From the NCBI GenBank assembly GCA_946482005.1, contig CAMLPV010000001.1, forward strand, positions 234,041-298,040: 64,000 bases of DNA, given 5' to 3'. Origin of the DNA: an uncultured Gilliamella sp. Its GTDB lineage: Bacteria; Pseudomonadota; Gammaproteobacteria; Enterobacterales; Orbaceae. This document shows positions 8,431 through 17,322 of the stretch, piece by piece; the first letter of the stretch is position 1, and the number at the start of each line of letters is the position of its first letter. Below the pieces are notes generated by a model that saw only the letters and a list, made by a program, of their open reading frames with translations, was not told the DNA's origin and did not search any database. The position numbers were made by a program, and so were the translations under genes.

Positions 8431-9314
8431 GTGTTCCCTGTATACACAGGGATAGACCGCTCTCTTTATGTTGACGTAACCATGTGCCCTGGTGTTCCCT
8501 GTATACACAGGGATAGACCGGAACATGTCAATAAATAAATGAGTGTTTTTGTGTGTTCCCTGTATACACAGGGATAGACCGCTGACAGTAGCCTCAAAAA
8601 TAAAAAACGAAACGTGTTCCCTGTATACACAGGGATAGACCGTTTACAAAGATGGGAAAGACTTCATCGGTATTGTGTTCCCTGTATACACAGGGATAGA
8701 CCGGTTTGCCAATTGAGTTAGACTGGGCTATAGAGGTGTTCCCTGTATACACAGGGATAGACCGGGCGCGTTTACAAATTCACTTAATCAATGGAAGTGT
8801 TCCCTGTATACACAGGGATAGACCGCACCGGCTCGACGTCAACAATTGAAGTTATAAGTGTTCCCTGTATACACAGGGATAGACCGTGATGGGGTAATTG
8901 ATAAACTATATAAACGAGGTGTTCCCTGTATACACAGGGATAGACCGGGTTATTTAATGAAGTAAAAGCGTTTGGTGATGTGTTCCCTGTATACACAGGG
9001 ATAGACCGCCGATCAAACCAATTTTTACTAATAATTTTTCGTGTTCCCTGTATACACAGGGATAGACCGTCTTTTTTTATCGAGCGCGATTAGTCGATAA
9101 AAGTGTTCCCTGTATACACAGGGATAGACCGTGAAATTTTACGGAAAAATCATTGGTGATGAAGTGTTCCCTGTATACACAGGGATAAACCGGACAATGG
9201 ATTAAAGCTCGCCGACAAGAGCTAGTGTTCCCTGTATACACAGGGATAAACCGGTTTTTATGAGGGAGCTAATCGGCGTTTATTAGTGTACCCTTTATGT
9301 ACTGGGATAATAGG
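8431..9314 (+). CRISPR. Type I-E-like CRISPR array, 15 repeats, no cas genes
   Basis: There are fifteen 29-base repeats and fourteen spacers. The repeat begins GTGTTCCCTG, has the stem CCCTGT-ATAC-ACAGGG and ends GATAGACCG, the layout of type I-E repeats processed by Cas6e. Repeats start at 8431, 8492, 8553, 8614, 8675, 8736, 8797, 8858, 8919, 8980, 9041, 9103, 9164, 9225 and 9286. All spacers are 32 bases except spacer 11 (9070-9102), which is 33. Repeats 1-12 appear identical. Repeats 13 and 14 end GATAAACCG, nearer the E. coli form, and repeat 15 is degenerate, marking the old end. Most spacers have an open frame, as expected for pieces of phage genes. No cas gene lies in the window, so crRNAs would need Cas proteins encoded elsewhere. 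The array lies inside the tail operon between H and M, in the same direction. None of the spacers visibly matches this window. Confidence 0.96.
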
Positions 9315-9377
9315 TGCACAGTTACAAAAAGAATAACGAATAGAAGAATTACTAAAAGTTTATTGATTTAACTGTCG

Positions 9378-9392
9378 AAATTTCATACCATT
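9378..9392 (+). promoter_or_regulatory. 15-bp element shared by two inserted genes (copy 2)
   Basis: Second identical copy of AAATTTCATACCATT (first at 7262-7276), upstream of the secreted-protein gene that follows the CRISPR array. Confidence 0.5.
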
Positions 9393-9421
9393 TAAAAAAT
9401 GAACACATTAGGATGGATAGT

Positions 9422-9919
9422 ATGAAAAGGATTTTGTTTTGTTTATTGTTTTTCCCTTTTCTAGTTAGCGCAAATTCGAATTTAACCGAAAATGATATAT
9501 CTACATATTTAGCTGACATATGCAAGTCAACTCCTTATTATTTCACACAACAAATGAATGGATTAATCATAAAGGATAATAGCCAAAGTACTATCGGGAA
9601 AATTTCACGTGAAGATATAAACAAATACAAATTAATAGAAAAATATAAAAACCTTGGTGATGATGCGTTCAAAAGTTATGCAACAATAATTGACATGACT
9701 GGTGAAATAAATATCAAGAATATTCACTCTGAAACCAGAATTGCGGGTGTGTGTTTAGTTTTAGTCGCTCAAGATGACATAATGAGTGTAACTGCTGACT
9801 ATGTGATGGCGCATAGTGAGGGTATTTCAAAATTACCCATTGCAATCATGGAAACCCTAGTAAATAAAAACGTAAATGAACTTGAAACGTTGTTAGAGAA
9901 AATAAAAAAATTTAACTAG
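9422..9919 (+). CDS. Small secreted protein inserted in tail cluster
   Basis: The 165-residue product is not recognised. It has a clear cleavable signal peptide (KRILFCLLFFPFLVSANS, cut probably after Ala18 or Asn19), so it is periplasmic or secreted; two Cys in the mature part could pair. I start at the ATG at 9422, about eight bases after AGGA, instead of the ATG at 9413 that overlaps the ribosome site. It shares its upstream element with the membrane-protein gene on the other side of the CRISPR array, so both probably belong to one cargo segment. Its fold and role are unknown; no enzyme motif is visible. Confidence 0.65.
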   Translation: MKRILFCLLFFPFLVSANSNLTENDISTYLADICKSTPYYFTQQMNGLIIKDNSQSTIGKISREDINKYKLIEKYKNLGDDAFKSYATIIDMTGEINIKNIHSETRIAGVCLVLVAQDDIMSVTADYVMAHSEGISKLPIAIMETLVNKNVNELETLLEKIKKFN

Positions 9920-10039
9920 TAAAGTTGTACCTAGAGGGGAGCATTGCCGTGTAGGTCGTTTAGAAATCTAGAGGACGACAATACATCATTGATTTATACC
10001 GTATAGGTAACTAAAAATTCACAATTAAAATTCACACAT

Positions 10040-10060
10040 ACCGCCTGTTGGCGGTTTTTT
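10040..10060 (+). terminator. Intrinsic terminator before tail gene M
   Basis: ACCGCC-TGTT-GGCGGT stem followed by six T. It closes the inserted cargo segment. The ribosome site of gene M follows within ten bases, so the tail operon must restart here or read through. Confidence 0.8.
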
Positions 10061-10076
10061 ATTGTCTGGAGAAAAT

Positions 10077-10406
10077 ATGGAAACATTCAGTTGGGAGCTT
10101 GCTCCAGGTTTAACAGTTAAAGCTGAACCAAGGGTCAAACTTATCAAATTTGGTGATGGTTACGAACAACGCGTTAGAGATGGGATTAATAACGATCTAC
10201 GTTTATATGACGTAAGTTTGAATGTTCCTAGAGATGATGCTGCTATGATTGATGACTTTCTAACACGGCATGGTGGTGTTCATGCCTTCAAATGGCGAGA
10301 GCCAAACACCAATCGATTAATCACAGTTAAATGTCCATCATGGTCAACAAATGTTAAACATACAGTAATATCAATTACTGCAACATTTGAGGAGGTTGTA
10401 GTATGA
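10077..10406 (+). CDS. M: Minor tail protein M (lambda gpM-like)
   Basis: The 109-residue product matches the phage minor tail family: it opens ETFSWELAPGLTVKAEPRVKL and continues with the conserved FGDGYEQRV motif, then HAFKWREPN. gpM joins the tail tip complex around the tape measure. The start at 10077 has TGGAG six bases upstream; an upstream in-frame TTG at 10062 is less likely. Its last four bases overlap the start of gene L (ATGA). Tail genes resume here in strict lambda order after the CRISPR-containing interruption. Confidence 0.88.
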   Translation: METFSWELAPGLTVKAEPRVKLIKFGDGYEQRVRDGINNDLRLYDVSLNVPRDDAAMIDDFLTRHGGVHAFKWREPNTNRLITVKCPSWSTNVKHTVISITATFEEVVV

Positions 10407-11107
10407 TACCGCAAAAAATGCTACTCGATATAACTAAAATAGCACAAGATGCGATTGTTGATTTGTATGAAGTTGATTTAACTAAAATTGTCGGCAACAA
10501 AACAATATTTCGATTTCACAATGGATTAAATGAGCTGAGACGACCGATAACGTGGCAATGTAATATCTATGAACCTTATCCCATAAAAGTTGAAGGTTTT
10601 GAAAAGAATGGACAGGGTGTGAGTAACCGTCCAACAATGAGTGTTAGTAATGCGATGGGCTTTATCAATGGTCTAATTGCTGATTTTGACGGTTTACTTG
10701 GTGCAATTGTCACCCGTCATGAAGTGCCTGTCAAATATCTAGATGCGGTGAATTTTGAGAACGGTAATCAATATGCCGATCCGTTTTGCGAAATTATCTC
10801 AAATTATGTGATTGAGCAGGTAAAACAACAAAATTCAATGGTTGTTACATTTGAATTAGCATTGCCATGTGAGTCCGACGGTGCATTAATTCCGGCTCGT
10901 GTCATTGTTGCTAACACTTGCAATTGGATATATCGCTCGTCGGAATGTGGTTATACAGGCGGTGCAGTAGCGGATGAATTCGACAAACCAACAAACGACA
11001 TCACTAAAGATAAATGTAGCCGATGTTTAACTGGTTGTAAACTTCGTCATGGCCAATATGGTATTCTACCATTTGGTGGTTTTCCTACTGCTGCAAAATT
11101 ATCCTAG
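10403..11107 (+). CDS. L: Minor tail protein L (lambda gpL-like, iron-sulfur tip protein)
   Basis: The 234-residue product has the two-part layout of lambda gpL: an N-terminal beta-rich domain (LYEVDLTKI...FHNGLNELRRPITW) and a Cys-rich C-terminal part with CNWIYRSSECGY, CSRCLTGC and KLRHGQ. The lambda protein binds an iron-sulfur cluster through such cysteines, and the cluster is needed for tip assembly; the ligands are present here. Translation is coupled to gene M by an ATGA overlap. Gene K follows after about 60 bases. Confidence 0.88.
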   Translation: MIPQKMLLDITKIAQDAIVDLYEVDLTKIVGNKTIFRFHNGLNELRRPITWQCNIYEPYPIKVEGFEKNGQGVSNRPTMSVSNAMGFINGLIADFDGLLGAIVTRHEVPVKYLDAVNFENGNQYADPFCEIISNYVIEQVKQQNSMVVTFELALPCESDGALIPARVIVANTCNWIYRSSECGYTGGAVADEFDKPTNDITKDKCSRCLTGCKLRHGQYGILPFGGFPTAAKLS

Positions 11108-11169
11108 TTAAAACTCAACGATTAAAAACCTATTTCCCCCTCAAATATACCTAAAAATCAGGTTAAATA

Positions 11170-11889
11170 ATGAAAAAAGAGATACTCAATCATGCTAAAC
11201 AATGCGGTGAGGCTGAATGCTGCGGTTTTGTTATTGATAATAAAATCTATATGCCATGCAACAATATATCAGCAACACCGACAAAAACATTTGAAATATC
11301 CCCCGATGATTGGATAAAAGCTGAAGAGAAGGGTGAGATTACAGCAGTTGTACATTCTCATCCTGACGGTGAGCCAATTCTTAGTGAGGCTGATCAAATT
11401 TATCAACAGTTTACAGGTTTAGATTGGTGGCTGCTATGTGATAACCAAATTCATAAATTTAGATATATAAAACCATTATTAGGTCGAGAGTTTCAACACG
11501 GAAAAATCGATTGCCTAACAATAGTACGTGACGCCTATATGCTTGCTGGTATTGAACTACCTGACTATGAACGTCAGGACGATTGGTGGCACAACGGTCA
11601 AAACCTCTATCTAGATTTACTGCCCCAAAACGGGTTTGTGCAAGTTGATGCGCAAGAACTGCAAGAAGGCGATATCATCATCATTTGTCTTGGCTCATCA
11701 ACACCTAACCATGCAGCCATCTACATTGGCAACCAACAAATCTTACATCACTGTCCAAATCGTCTATCTAAACGAGATATGTATGGCGGTTTTTGGATGG
11801 ACTATACGCATTCAATATGGAGACATAAAAAATGGCAAAAATTCGGCTTTATGGCGATCTTAAACAATATGGCGATAAGTTCAATATGA
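11170..11889 (+). CDS. K: Tail tip protein K (JAMM peptidase plus NlpC/P60)
   Basis: The 239-residue product combines two hydrolase domains, as in lambda gpK. Residues 1-100 are a Mov34/JAMM fold with the zinc motif HSHPDG...SEAD (His62, His64, Asp75) and an upstream Glu16. Residues 105-220 are an NlpC/P60 domain with catalytic Cys115 (KIDCLTIVRD) and His181 (PNHAAIYIG). It is thought to process tip components and to cut peptidoglycan during entry. All key residues are kept, so it should be active. The 3' end overlaps gene I by 58 bases in another frame, as is common in this cluster. Confidence 0.9.
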   Translation: MKKEILNHAKQCGEAECCGFVIDNKIYMPCNNISATPTKTFEISPDDWIKAEEKGEITAVVHSHPDGEPILSEADQIYQQFTGLDWWLLCDNQIHKFRYIKPLLGREFQHGKIDCLTIVRDAYMLAGIELPDYERQDDWWHNGQNLYLDLLPQNGFVQVDAQELQEGDIIIICLGSSTPNHAAIYIGNQQILHHCPNRLSKRDMYGGFWMDYTHSIWRHKKWQKFGFMAILNNMAISSI

Positions 11890-12389
11890 ACGTTGAAACA
11901 GCAGCAGAAGCATTAAATGGTTTGTATTGTCAGATAAAAGGCTTAAAAAAGCAAATTATGGACGGTTTTTTTCGCGTACGAATTAATGGTGTAGATATGA
12001 ATGAGGGCAATTTACAGTTTGGGTTGCATAGCCGAATTCCTCAAAATGCCGTGATTCATATTGTACCCAAAACAGAAGGTGCAAAAGGTGGGGCATTCAG
12101 CTTTATCGCAGGTGCTGTAATGTTTGTTGTTGGGGCTATTTTTTACTGGACGCCAATGGGTTATCCATTGATGGCAACAGGTGTGGGCTTAATGATCGGT
12201 GGTGTAGCCATGATGCTAACCAAGCTACCCAAAACCGAGAAATTAGCCGATGGAGGTACTAATAAAAACACCTCTTTTTCTAATCTGGACAACACGATAG
12301 CACAGGGTGCACCAGTACCACTTTGCTACGGATTAACAAAAATAGGCTCTAAAGTTTTATCACAGGGGTTGGAAACAATAGATGGGTAA
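11832..12389 (+). CDS. I: Tail assembly protein I (lambda gpI-like)
   Basis: The 185-residue product has the gpI layout: an N-terminal ubiquitin-like half (MAKIRLYGDLKQYG..., residues 1-85), a glycine-rich hydrophobic hairpin (about 92-135) and a C-terminal segment ending near GAPVPLCYG. It acts in tip assembly together with L, K and J and is not a major virion component. It overlaps gene K upstream and gene J downstream (8 bases), so translation is coupled. Confidence 0.88.
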   Translation: MAKIRLYGDLKQYGDKFNMNVETAAEALNGLYCQIKGLKKQIMDGFFRVRINGVDMNEGNLQFGLHSRIPQNAVIHIVPKTEGAKGGAFSFIAGAVMFVVGAIFYWTPMGYPLMATGVGLMIGGVAMMLTKLPKTEKLADGGTNKNTSFSNLDNTIAQGAPVPLCYGLTKIGSKVLSQGLETIDG

Positions 12390-15300
12390 AGGTAAAAAAA
12401 AGGCTAAAACGCCCACAGAGGCGCAAGATAACTTAAAATCAAATCAGCAACTGAGTATTATTGATTTGTTGTGTGAAGGACAGATAGAAGGACCAGTGAA
12501 TGGCCTACAAAGCGTTTTTTTAAACGATACGCCAATTCAAGCACCAAACGGTTCATACAACTTCAAGGGAGTTGAAGTCGAATGGACGGCTGGCGTTCAG
12601 TCACAAGCACCGCTTGAGAGTTTTCTAGCAACGGAAAACGAAGTGCCTGTTAATCTTGAGGTAAAGGCATCAACCCCGATTGTACGAACCATTACCGACC
12701 CCAATATTGACAGAGTTCGGGTTACAGTTGGTGTACAGTCATTAAGCTCAACGGACAAAAAAGGCAACATTAACCGAACATCGGTGTCAATGGCAATTCA
12801 AATCGGTACGGGCCACATGTGGGAAACGGTAAAAACTGTTGATTTAATCGATAAAAAAACCCGCTCACAGTATTTAACATCGGTTATTTTAGATGATTTA
12901 CCTCCGAAACCGTTTAACATTCGAGTAGTGCGCAGAACGCAAGATAGCACGTCATCATTATTAGCTAATAATACGCTGTGGAGTTCGTACACAGAAATTT
13001 ATGATACCAAATTTTCATATCCAAATACTGCGGTAGTTGGACTAAAATTCGATTCATCGCAATTTAGTGGTGTACCTCGCCGAAACTATTTAATCAAAGG
13101 TATGATAGTTAAAGTGCCTGACAATTACGACCCTGAGACGAGAGAATATAAAGGTTTTTGGTCAGGAAATTTCAAGCTTGCTTGGGCAAATAACCCAGCT
13201 TGGATATTTTACGATATTTTGACTAACACACGTTACGGTATGGGGAATCGCATCAGTCAATTCGGTGTTGATAAATTTGCGTTATATACCATTTCTCAAT
13301 ATTGTGATCAGTTAGTCGATGACGGTTTCGGTGGCAAAGAGCCAAGATTTACCTGTAATTGCTATATTACCGAGCAACGACAGGCGTATGAGGTTATTCA
13401 TGATTTATGCTCGATATTTCGGGGGATGCCGATTTGGGACGGTACACAATATACAGCCGTTATGGATAGACCAAGTGACCCTGTGGCGATTTATTCAAAT
13501 GCGAACGTTGTCGATGGTCAATTCAACTACACGTCAGCCGCGCAAAAATCACGGCATACAGCTGTGCACGTACGTTATATTGACCCCAATAATAACTGGG
13601 AGACCACAACCGAATACGTTGCTGATGATGAGTTAATTAAACGATTCGGGTTGAATGTTGCTCAAGTCGATGCATTTGGCTGTACATCGAGAGGGCAGGC
13701 ACATAGAGTTGGGAAATGGCTAATTCAAACCGAAAAATTAGAGACACAAACCGTTACATTCAATGTAGGACGTGAAGGTATTAGACATTTGCCTGGGGAT
13801 ATTATTGGTATTACTGATAATGATTTTGCAGGTACGACTATCGGTGGACGAATTTTAGAGGCAAATGGTAGTACTATTAAGTTAGACCGTGATATTGACA
13901 TTAAAAATATGAAAAATGCGTATTTAAGTGTAACTGATACCAATATGCAACTACATAAAATTAAAATTCAAGCACAAGTCAAACCCAATCAGCTTGTTTT
14001 GGTAAATAGTGTTAGTGTTGATGATTATTCTGTTTGGGGACTATATGACAATAAAATCAAGCCACGATTATTCAAAGCTCTTTCCATTACAGAAAACAGT
14101 GATGGCACTTACTCTATCACTGCGCTAGAACATGAAACTAGGAAAGAGGAAATTGTTGATAACGGCGCTAAATTTGAAGAGGAAAGCGGTTCTATTTTTA
14201 GTTGGTTAATTCCGCCTGTAGAGCAGCTGCAGACTGAAATTATCCCTGAATCTGATCTCTATCAAGCACGATTATCATGGTCTACACCTCGCACGATTCA
14301 AAACTTGAGATTCGAAGTAAAAATCTATCGTGATGATAAACTAATTAGTCGTGAAACTGTTAATAATACTGAATATTACCTATCAGACTTGCAACAAGGT
14401 AAATTCAATGCAACAGTCAGAGGAGTGGCAGAAGATGGGCGATTGGGTGATGAAAGAACTATCGCATTTTCAATATTACCACCAGCAAAACCTTCAGGAT
14501 TAGTATTAACGCCAAGTGCATTTAATATTGCAGTTCGCCCCGTTATGACAGCAACATCTAGCTTAGGTACTCAGTTCGAGTTTTATAAAGGCACCACCAA
14601 AGCAGAGGTCGAGGCACAGACCAACTACTTGGGTCGCGCGATGTCATTAACAGATGTTGACTGCACTCCAGATACCGAATATTGGTATGGTGTAAATGCG
14701 GTTAATGTTGTTGGGCGTTCAGATATGTATATCGCTAACACTCGAACATTAGTTGCAGAAAATGGCGCCGGTGGTCTATTTAGAATTCAAACAGATGATG
14801 GCAAATTTCCTGATAATGATACAGCAACACAAATGTTTTATCGTGAATTCGGCTTTTATCCCGCTCGTGATACAACATTAATCATTTACTCACTAGCTGC
14901 TGACGGTAAAGTTTCTCACTCGGAAGCTAGGCTATACAACGGTGCACAGTGGATAGAGCCGAAAATGTTCATTGACGGTGATTTAATTGCAACAGGAACA
15001 ATGCGTGGTGATAGGTTAATTGCTGGTACTGAAATCAAAGCGCCGTTAATAACCGGCGGGCAAATGATTGCCGGTAGTGTAATAAGTGCAGGGACACCAC
15101 CAGCATTTGAGTTACTGCCAGACGGTACTGTACATGCTCGTAAAGCCGTTATATCAGGTGATATATATGCGAAATCAGGACAATTGAATAACGTTATTAT
15201 CAATGAAAACTGTCAAATTAAAGGTACTTTAAATGTAAATCAAATAAAAGGAAATGTCCTTTCGGCAAGGATTTTTAATAAAAACATTCGTCTCAAAGGT

Positions 15301-15672
15301 AAGCATCCAAATGAGAAAATTCATGTGATGAGTGTTGAGGCATCAGGAGAATGGCAAACACTTTGTTTTACCGAGACAATAGGTGTCCACGGTGGAAGGA
15401 ACATAATAGGTTTGCCAAGAGAGGATGAGAAAATATACGGAAGGATGTGTTTTTTATTCAATGATCAATACGCCTACGAAGTTAATCAATTTCACATAGT
15501 AGGTATAGGATTTCGTAATTTAATTTTGCCTATTCCACCATTCTCTAATGGTGAACGAGTGGAAATATCAGTAACGATTAATAATCCCATGTCTGAGACT
15601 TGTATTTATAATTTGTCTTTTAACTCCCTAGTTTTTCTAATGAAAAACTCAAACGGTTTTCTACCTGACTAA
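12382..15672 (+). CDS. J: Tail tip / host specificity protein J
   Basis: At 1096 residues it is close to lambda gpJ. The start GKGKKKAKTPTEAQDNL is typical of the family. The N-terminal 600 residues form the conserved hub (for example FKLAWANNPAWIFYDILTNTRYG near 260-282). Residues about 610-790 are fibronectin-like, then comes the GGLFRIQTDDG...LYNGAQW segment near residue 800, and the last 150-200 residues are the variable, receptor-facing end. It forms the tail tip and binds the outer-membrane receptor. The final part (after about residue 970) shares no pattern I recognise, which fits host-range divergence. Confidence 0.9.
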   Translation: MGKGKKKAKTPTEAQDNLKSNQQLSIIDLLCEGQIEGPVNGLQSVFLNDTPIQAPNGSYNFKGVEVEWTAGVQSQAPLESFLATENEVPVNLEVKASTPIVRTITDPNIDRVRVTVGVQSLSSTDKKGNINRTSVSMAIQIGTGHMWETVKTVDLIDKKTRSQYLTSVILDDLPPKPFNIRVVRRTQDSTSSLLANNTLWSSYTEIYDTKFSYPNTAVVGLKFDSSQFSGVPRRNYLIKGMIVKVPDNYDPETREYKGFWSGNFKLAWANNPAWIFYDILTNTRYGMGNRISQFGVDKFALYTISQYCDQLVDDGFGGKEPRFTCNCYITEQRQAYEVIHDLCSIFRGMPIWDGTQYTAVMDRPSDPVAIYSNANVVDGQFNYTSAAQKSRHTAVHVRYIDPNNNWETTTEYVADDELIKRFGLNVAQVDAFGCTSRGQAHRVGKWLIQTEKLETQTVTFNVGREGIRHLPGDIIGITDNDFAGTTIGGRILEANGSTIKLDRDIDIKNMKNAYLSVTDTNMQLHKIKIQAQVKPNQLVLVNSVSVDDYSVWGLYDNKIKPRLFKALSITENSDGTYSITALEHETRKEEIVDNGAKFEEESGSIFSWLIPPVEQLQTEIIPESDLYQARLSWSTPRTIQNLRFEVKIYRDDKLISRETVNNTEYYLSDLQQGKFNATVRGVAEDGRLGDERTIAFSILPPAKPSGLVLTPSAFNIAVRPVMTATSSLGTQFEFYKGTTKAEVEAQTNYLGRAMSLTDVDCTPDTEYWYGVNAVNVVGRSDMYIANTRTLVAENGAGGLFRIQTDDGKFPDNDTATQMFYREFGFYPARDTTLIIYSLAADGKVSHSEARLYNGAQWIEPKMFIDGDLIATGTMRGDRLIAGTEIKAPLITGGQMIAGSVISAGTPPAFELLPDGTVHARKAVISGDIYAKSGQLNNVIINENCQIKGTLNVNQIKGNVLSARIFNKNIRLKGKHPNEKIHVMSVEASGEWQTLCFTETIGVHGGRNIIGLPREDEKIYGRMCFLFNDQYAYEVNQFHIVGIGFRNLILPIPPFSNGERVEISVTINNPMSETCIYNLSFNSLVFLMKNSNGFLPD

Positions 15673-15733
15673 ACGATTAATAACAATTATGACATTAAAC
15701 ACCTAAATGTCATTATACAAATGAGAGGAAAAC

Positions 15734-17305
15734 ATGGCAAAAATATCAGGAATTTTAACTGATGGTGCAGGTCAAATTATCAATGACTGCACTATAGAAC
15801 TATATGCAAAGAAAACGACTAACAAAGTATTAACTCAAACGCAAACATTTCAAGTGTCTGAGAACGGCAAATATTCAATGAATGTATTGCCATGTGAATA
15901 TGAAGTTAGCTTAATCATTAACGGTTTCCCCAAAAAGCGACTTGGAAAAATCAATGTTTATTCTGATTCATTAGATGGTACATTAAACGATTATTTAATT
16001 AATCCCGAAGAAAGTGACTTAACTCCTGAATTTTTAAAGCAGATTTTTGATGCTCGAAATGAAGCAATAAAATCAGCAATAGATTCATATACATCAGCGA
16101 AAAAATCAGCAGATAGTGCTAACCATGCTAATACATCAGAAACCAATGCGAAATCATCTGCCGATGCCGCGAAAGTAAGTGCTGCTGAAGCAGCAACAAG
16201 TTCACAATTAGCGTCAAAATCGACGATAACAGCAACAGATGCAGCAAGTGTTGCAACAACAAGTTCAGATACTGCGAAAATTTATGCAGATAATGCAAAT
16301 AATTCAGCAAAAGAGGCTAACCAGTCAGCTATAAACTCGGCAAATAGTGCAAAATCCGCAAATACATCTGAAGTTAATGCAAAATCATCAGCGGTAGCCG
16401 CAAAAGAGAGTGCTGACAAAGCAAAAGAATTGGTATCAACAGTTAATAGTAATAACGCATTAAAGTACCCCATAAACGGGATGCATTATGACGCTGAGCA
16501 TCGAAAAATTGAAAATCTCGCAAACCCTGAGTTACCGCAGGATGCAGTAAATAAAAAAACGTTAGATGACTCATGCAGTTCGTTATATAACATGATTACT
16601 CAGCTTGATTTAAAGGGACCACAGGGTGACCGAGGACCACAAGGAGAACGTGGACCTCAAGGTGAAAGAGGTCCACAAGGTCCGCAAGGCCCGGCAGTAC
16701 ATTTAAGCGATTCTTTAGTGAGTGATTCTCGCGAAACTGCCGCGACATCAAGTACCATCAAATGGCTACATGATAGGCTTGTGCCCTTAAGCGATCATAT
16801 GCCAGTTATATACGATAATTCCGGAAGCAGAATTGATATACACACCTCGACATACAAATACGTATTATCTTTACGTGATGATGGAGCTATTGGTTGGTGG
16901 TCGATAGCTGAGAAGCAGTGGAAAATTCTTTTTGATGCTTCCGGTAATTTAATTGTTGGGGGAGTGAATACCTCTCTAGGATTTGCTCAAAATTGGTACG
17001 ATGTTATATCAAGCAGGGCCGGTGGTATGGTGTATACAAATACTACAGGTAGACCTATTATCGTCATGGTCATTTGTAGCTTATCCAACGAAAATTTTGA
17101 CCATATCAAAAATGTTAAAAACGGGGGCATTACACATCAACAATTGGTAAAAGGCAAAGGTTTCCCATGTGCTAGGCTATGTGTCAATGACATTATTTTA
17201 ACCGAAATAAATTATAATGGTTTGCATAATTTAACTACTGTTGTCCCCCCTGGTCACACATATAAAATAGAAGGCAATATAACGCGTTGGCATGAACTAA
17301 GATAA
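15734..17305 (+). CDS. Side tail fibre with collagen-like repeats
   Basis: The 523-residue product starts with the prophage tail fibre N-terminal domain (residues 1-85; AKISGILTDGAGQIINDCTI), which binds the tail. A long Ala/Ser/Asn/Lys-rich coiled segment follows (about 95-240, heptad-like AKSSADAAK units). A short collagen-like stretch of GPQ/GER triplets near residues 294-320 should fold into a triple helix. A distinct, mostly beta C-terminal domain (about 340-523) is presumably the receptor-binding knob. The open frame is intact, so the structure could still find a target cell. The partner gene 17323-17754 follows after 17 bases. Confidence 0.85.
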   Translation: MAKISGILTDGAGQIINDCTIELYAKKTTNKVLTQTQTFQVSENGKYSMNVLPCEYEVSLIINGFPKKRLGKINVYSDSLDGTLNDYLINPEESDLTPEFLKQIFDARNEAIKSAIDSYTSAKKSADSANHANTSETNAKSSADAAKVSAAEAATSSQLASKSTITATDAASVATTSSDTAKIYADNANNSAKEANQSAINSANSAKSANTSEVNAKSSAVAAKESADKAKELVSTVNSNNALKYPINGMHYDAEHRKIENLANPELPQDAVNKKTLDDSCSSLYNMITQLDLKGPQGDRGPQGERGPQGERGPQGPQGPAVHLSDSLVSDSRETAATSSTIKWLHDRLVPLSDHMPVIYDNSGSRIDIHTSTYKYVLSLRDDGAIGWWSIAEKQWKILFDASGNLIVGGVNTSLGFAQNWYDVISSRAGGMVYTNTTGRPIIVMVICSLSNENFDHIKNVKNGGITHQQLVKGKGFPCARLCVNDIILTEINYNGLHNLTTVVPPGHTYKIEGNITRWHELR

Positions 17306-17322
17306 AATAGGAGTATTTATTA

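Noticed and set aside
8784..8996. 70-codon minus-strand open frame with repeated VYPCVYREH-type units
   Set aside because: It is the CRISPR repeats translated in reverse, not a gene.
8431..9314. Possible self-targeting spacers against this window's Mu-like prophage or tail genes
   Set aside because: I compared spacers and their translations with the window by eye and saw no match; a proper search is still the decisive test.
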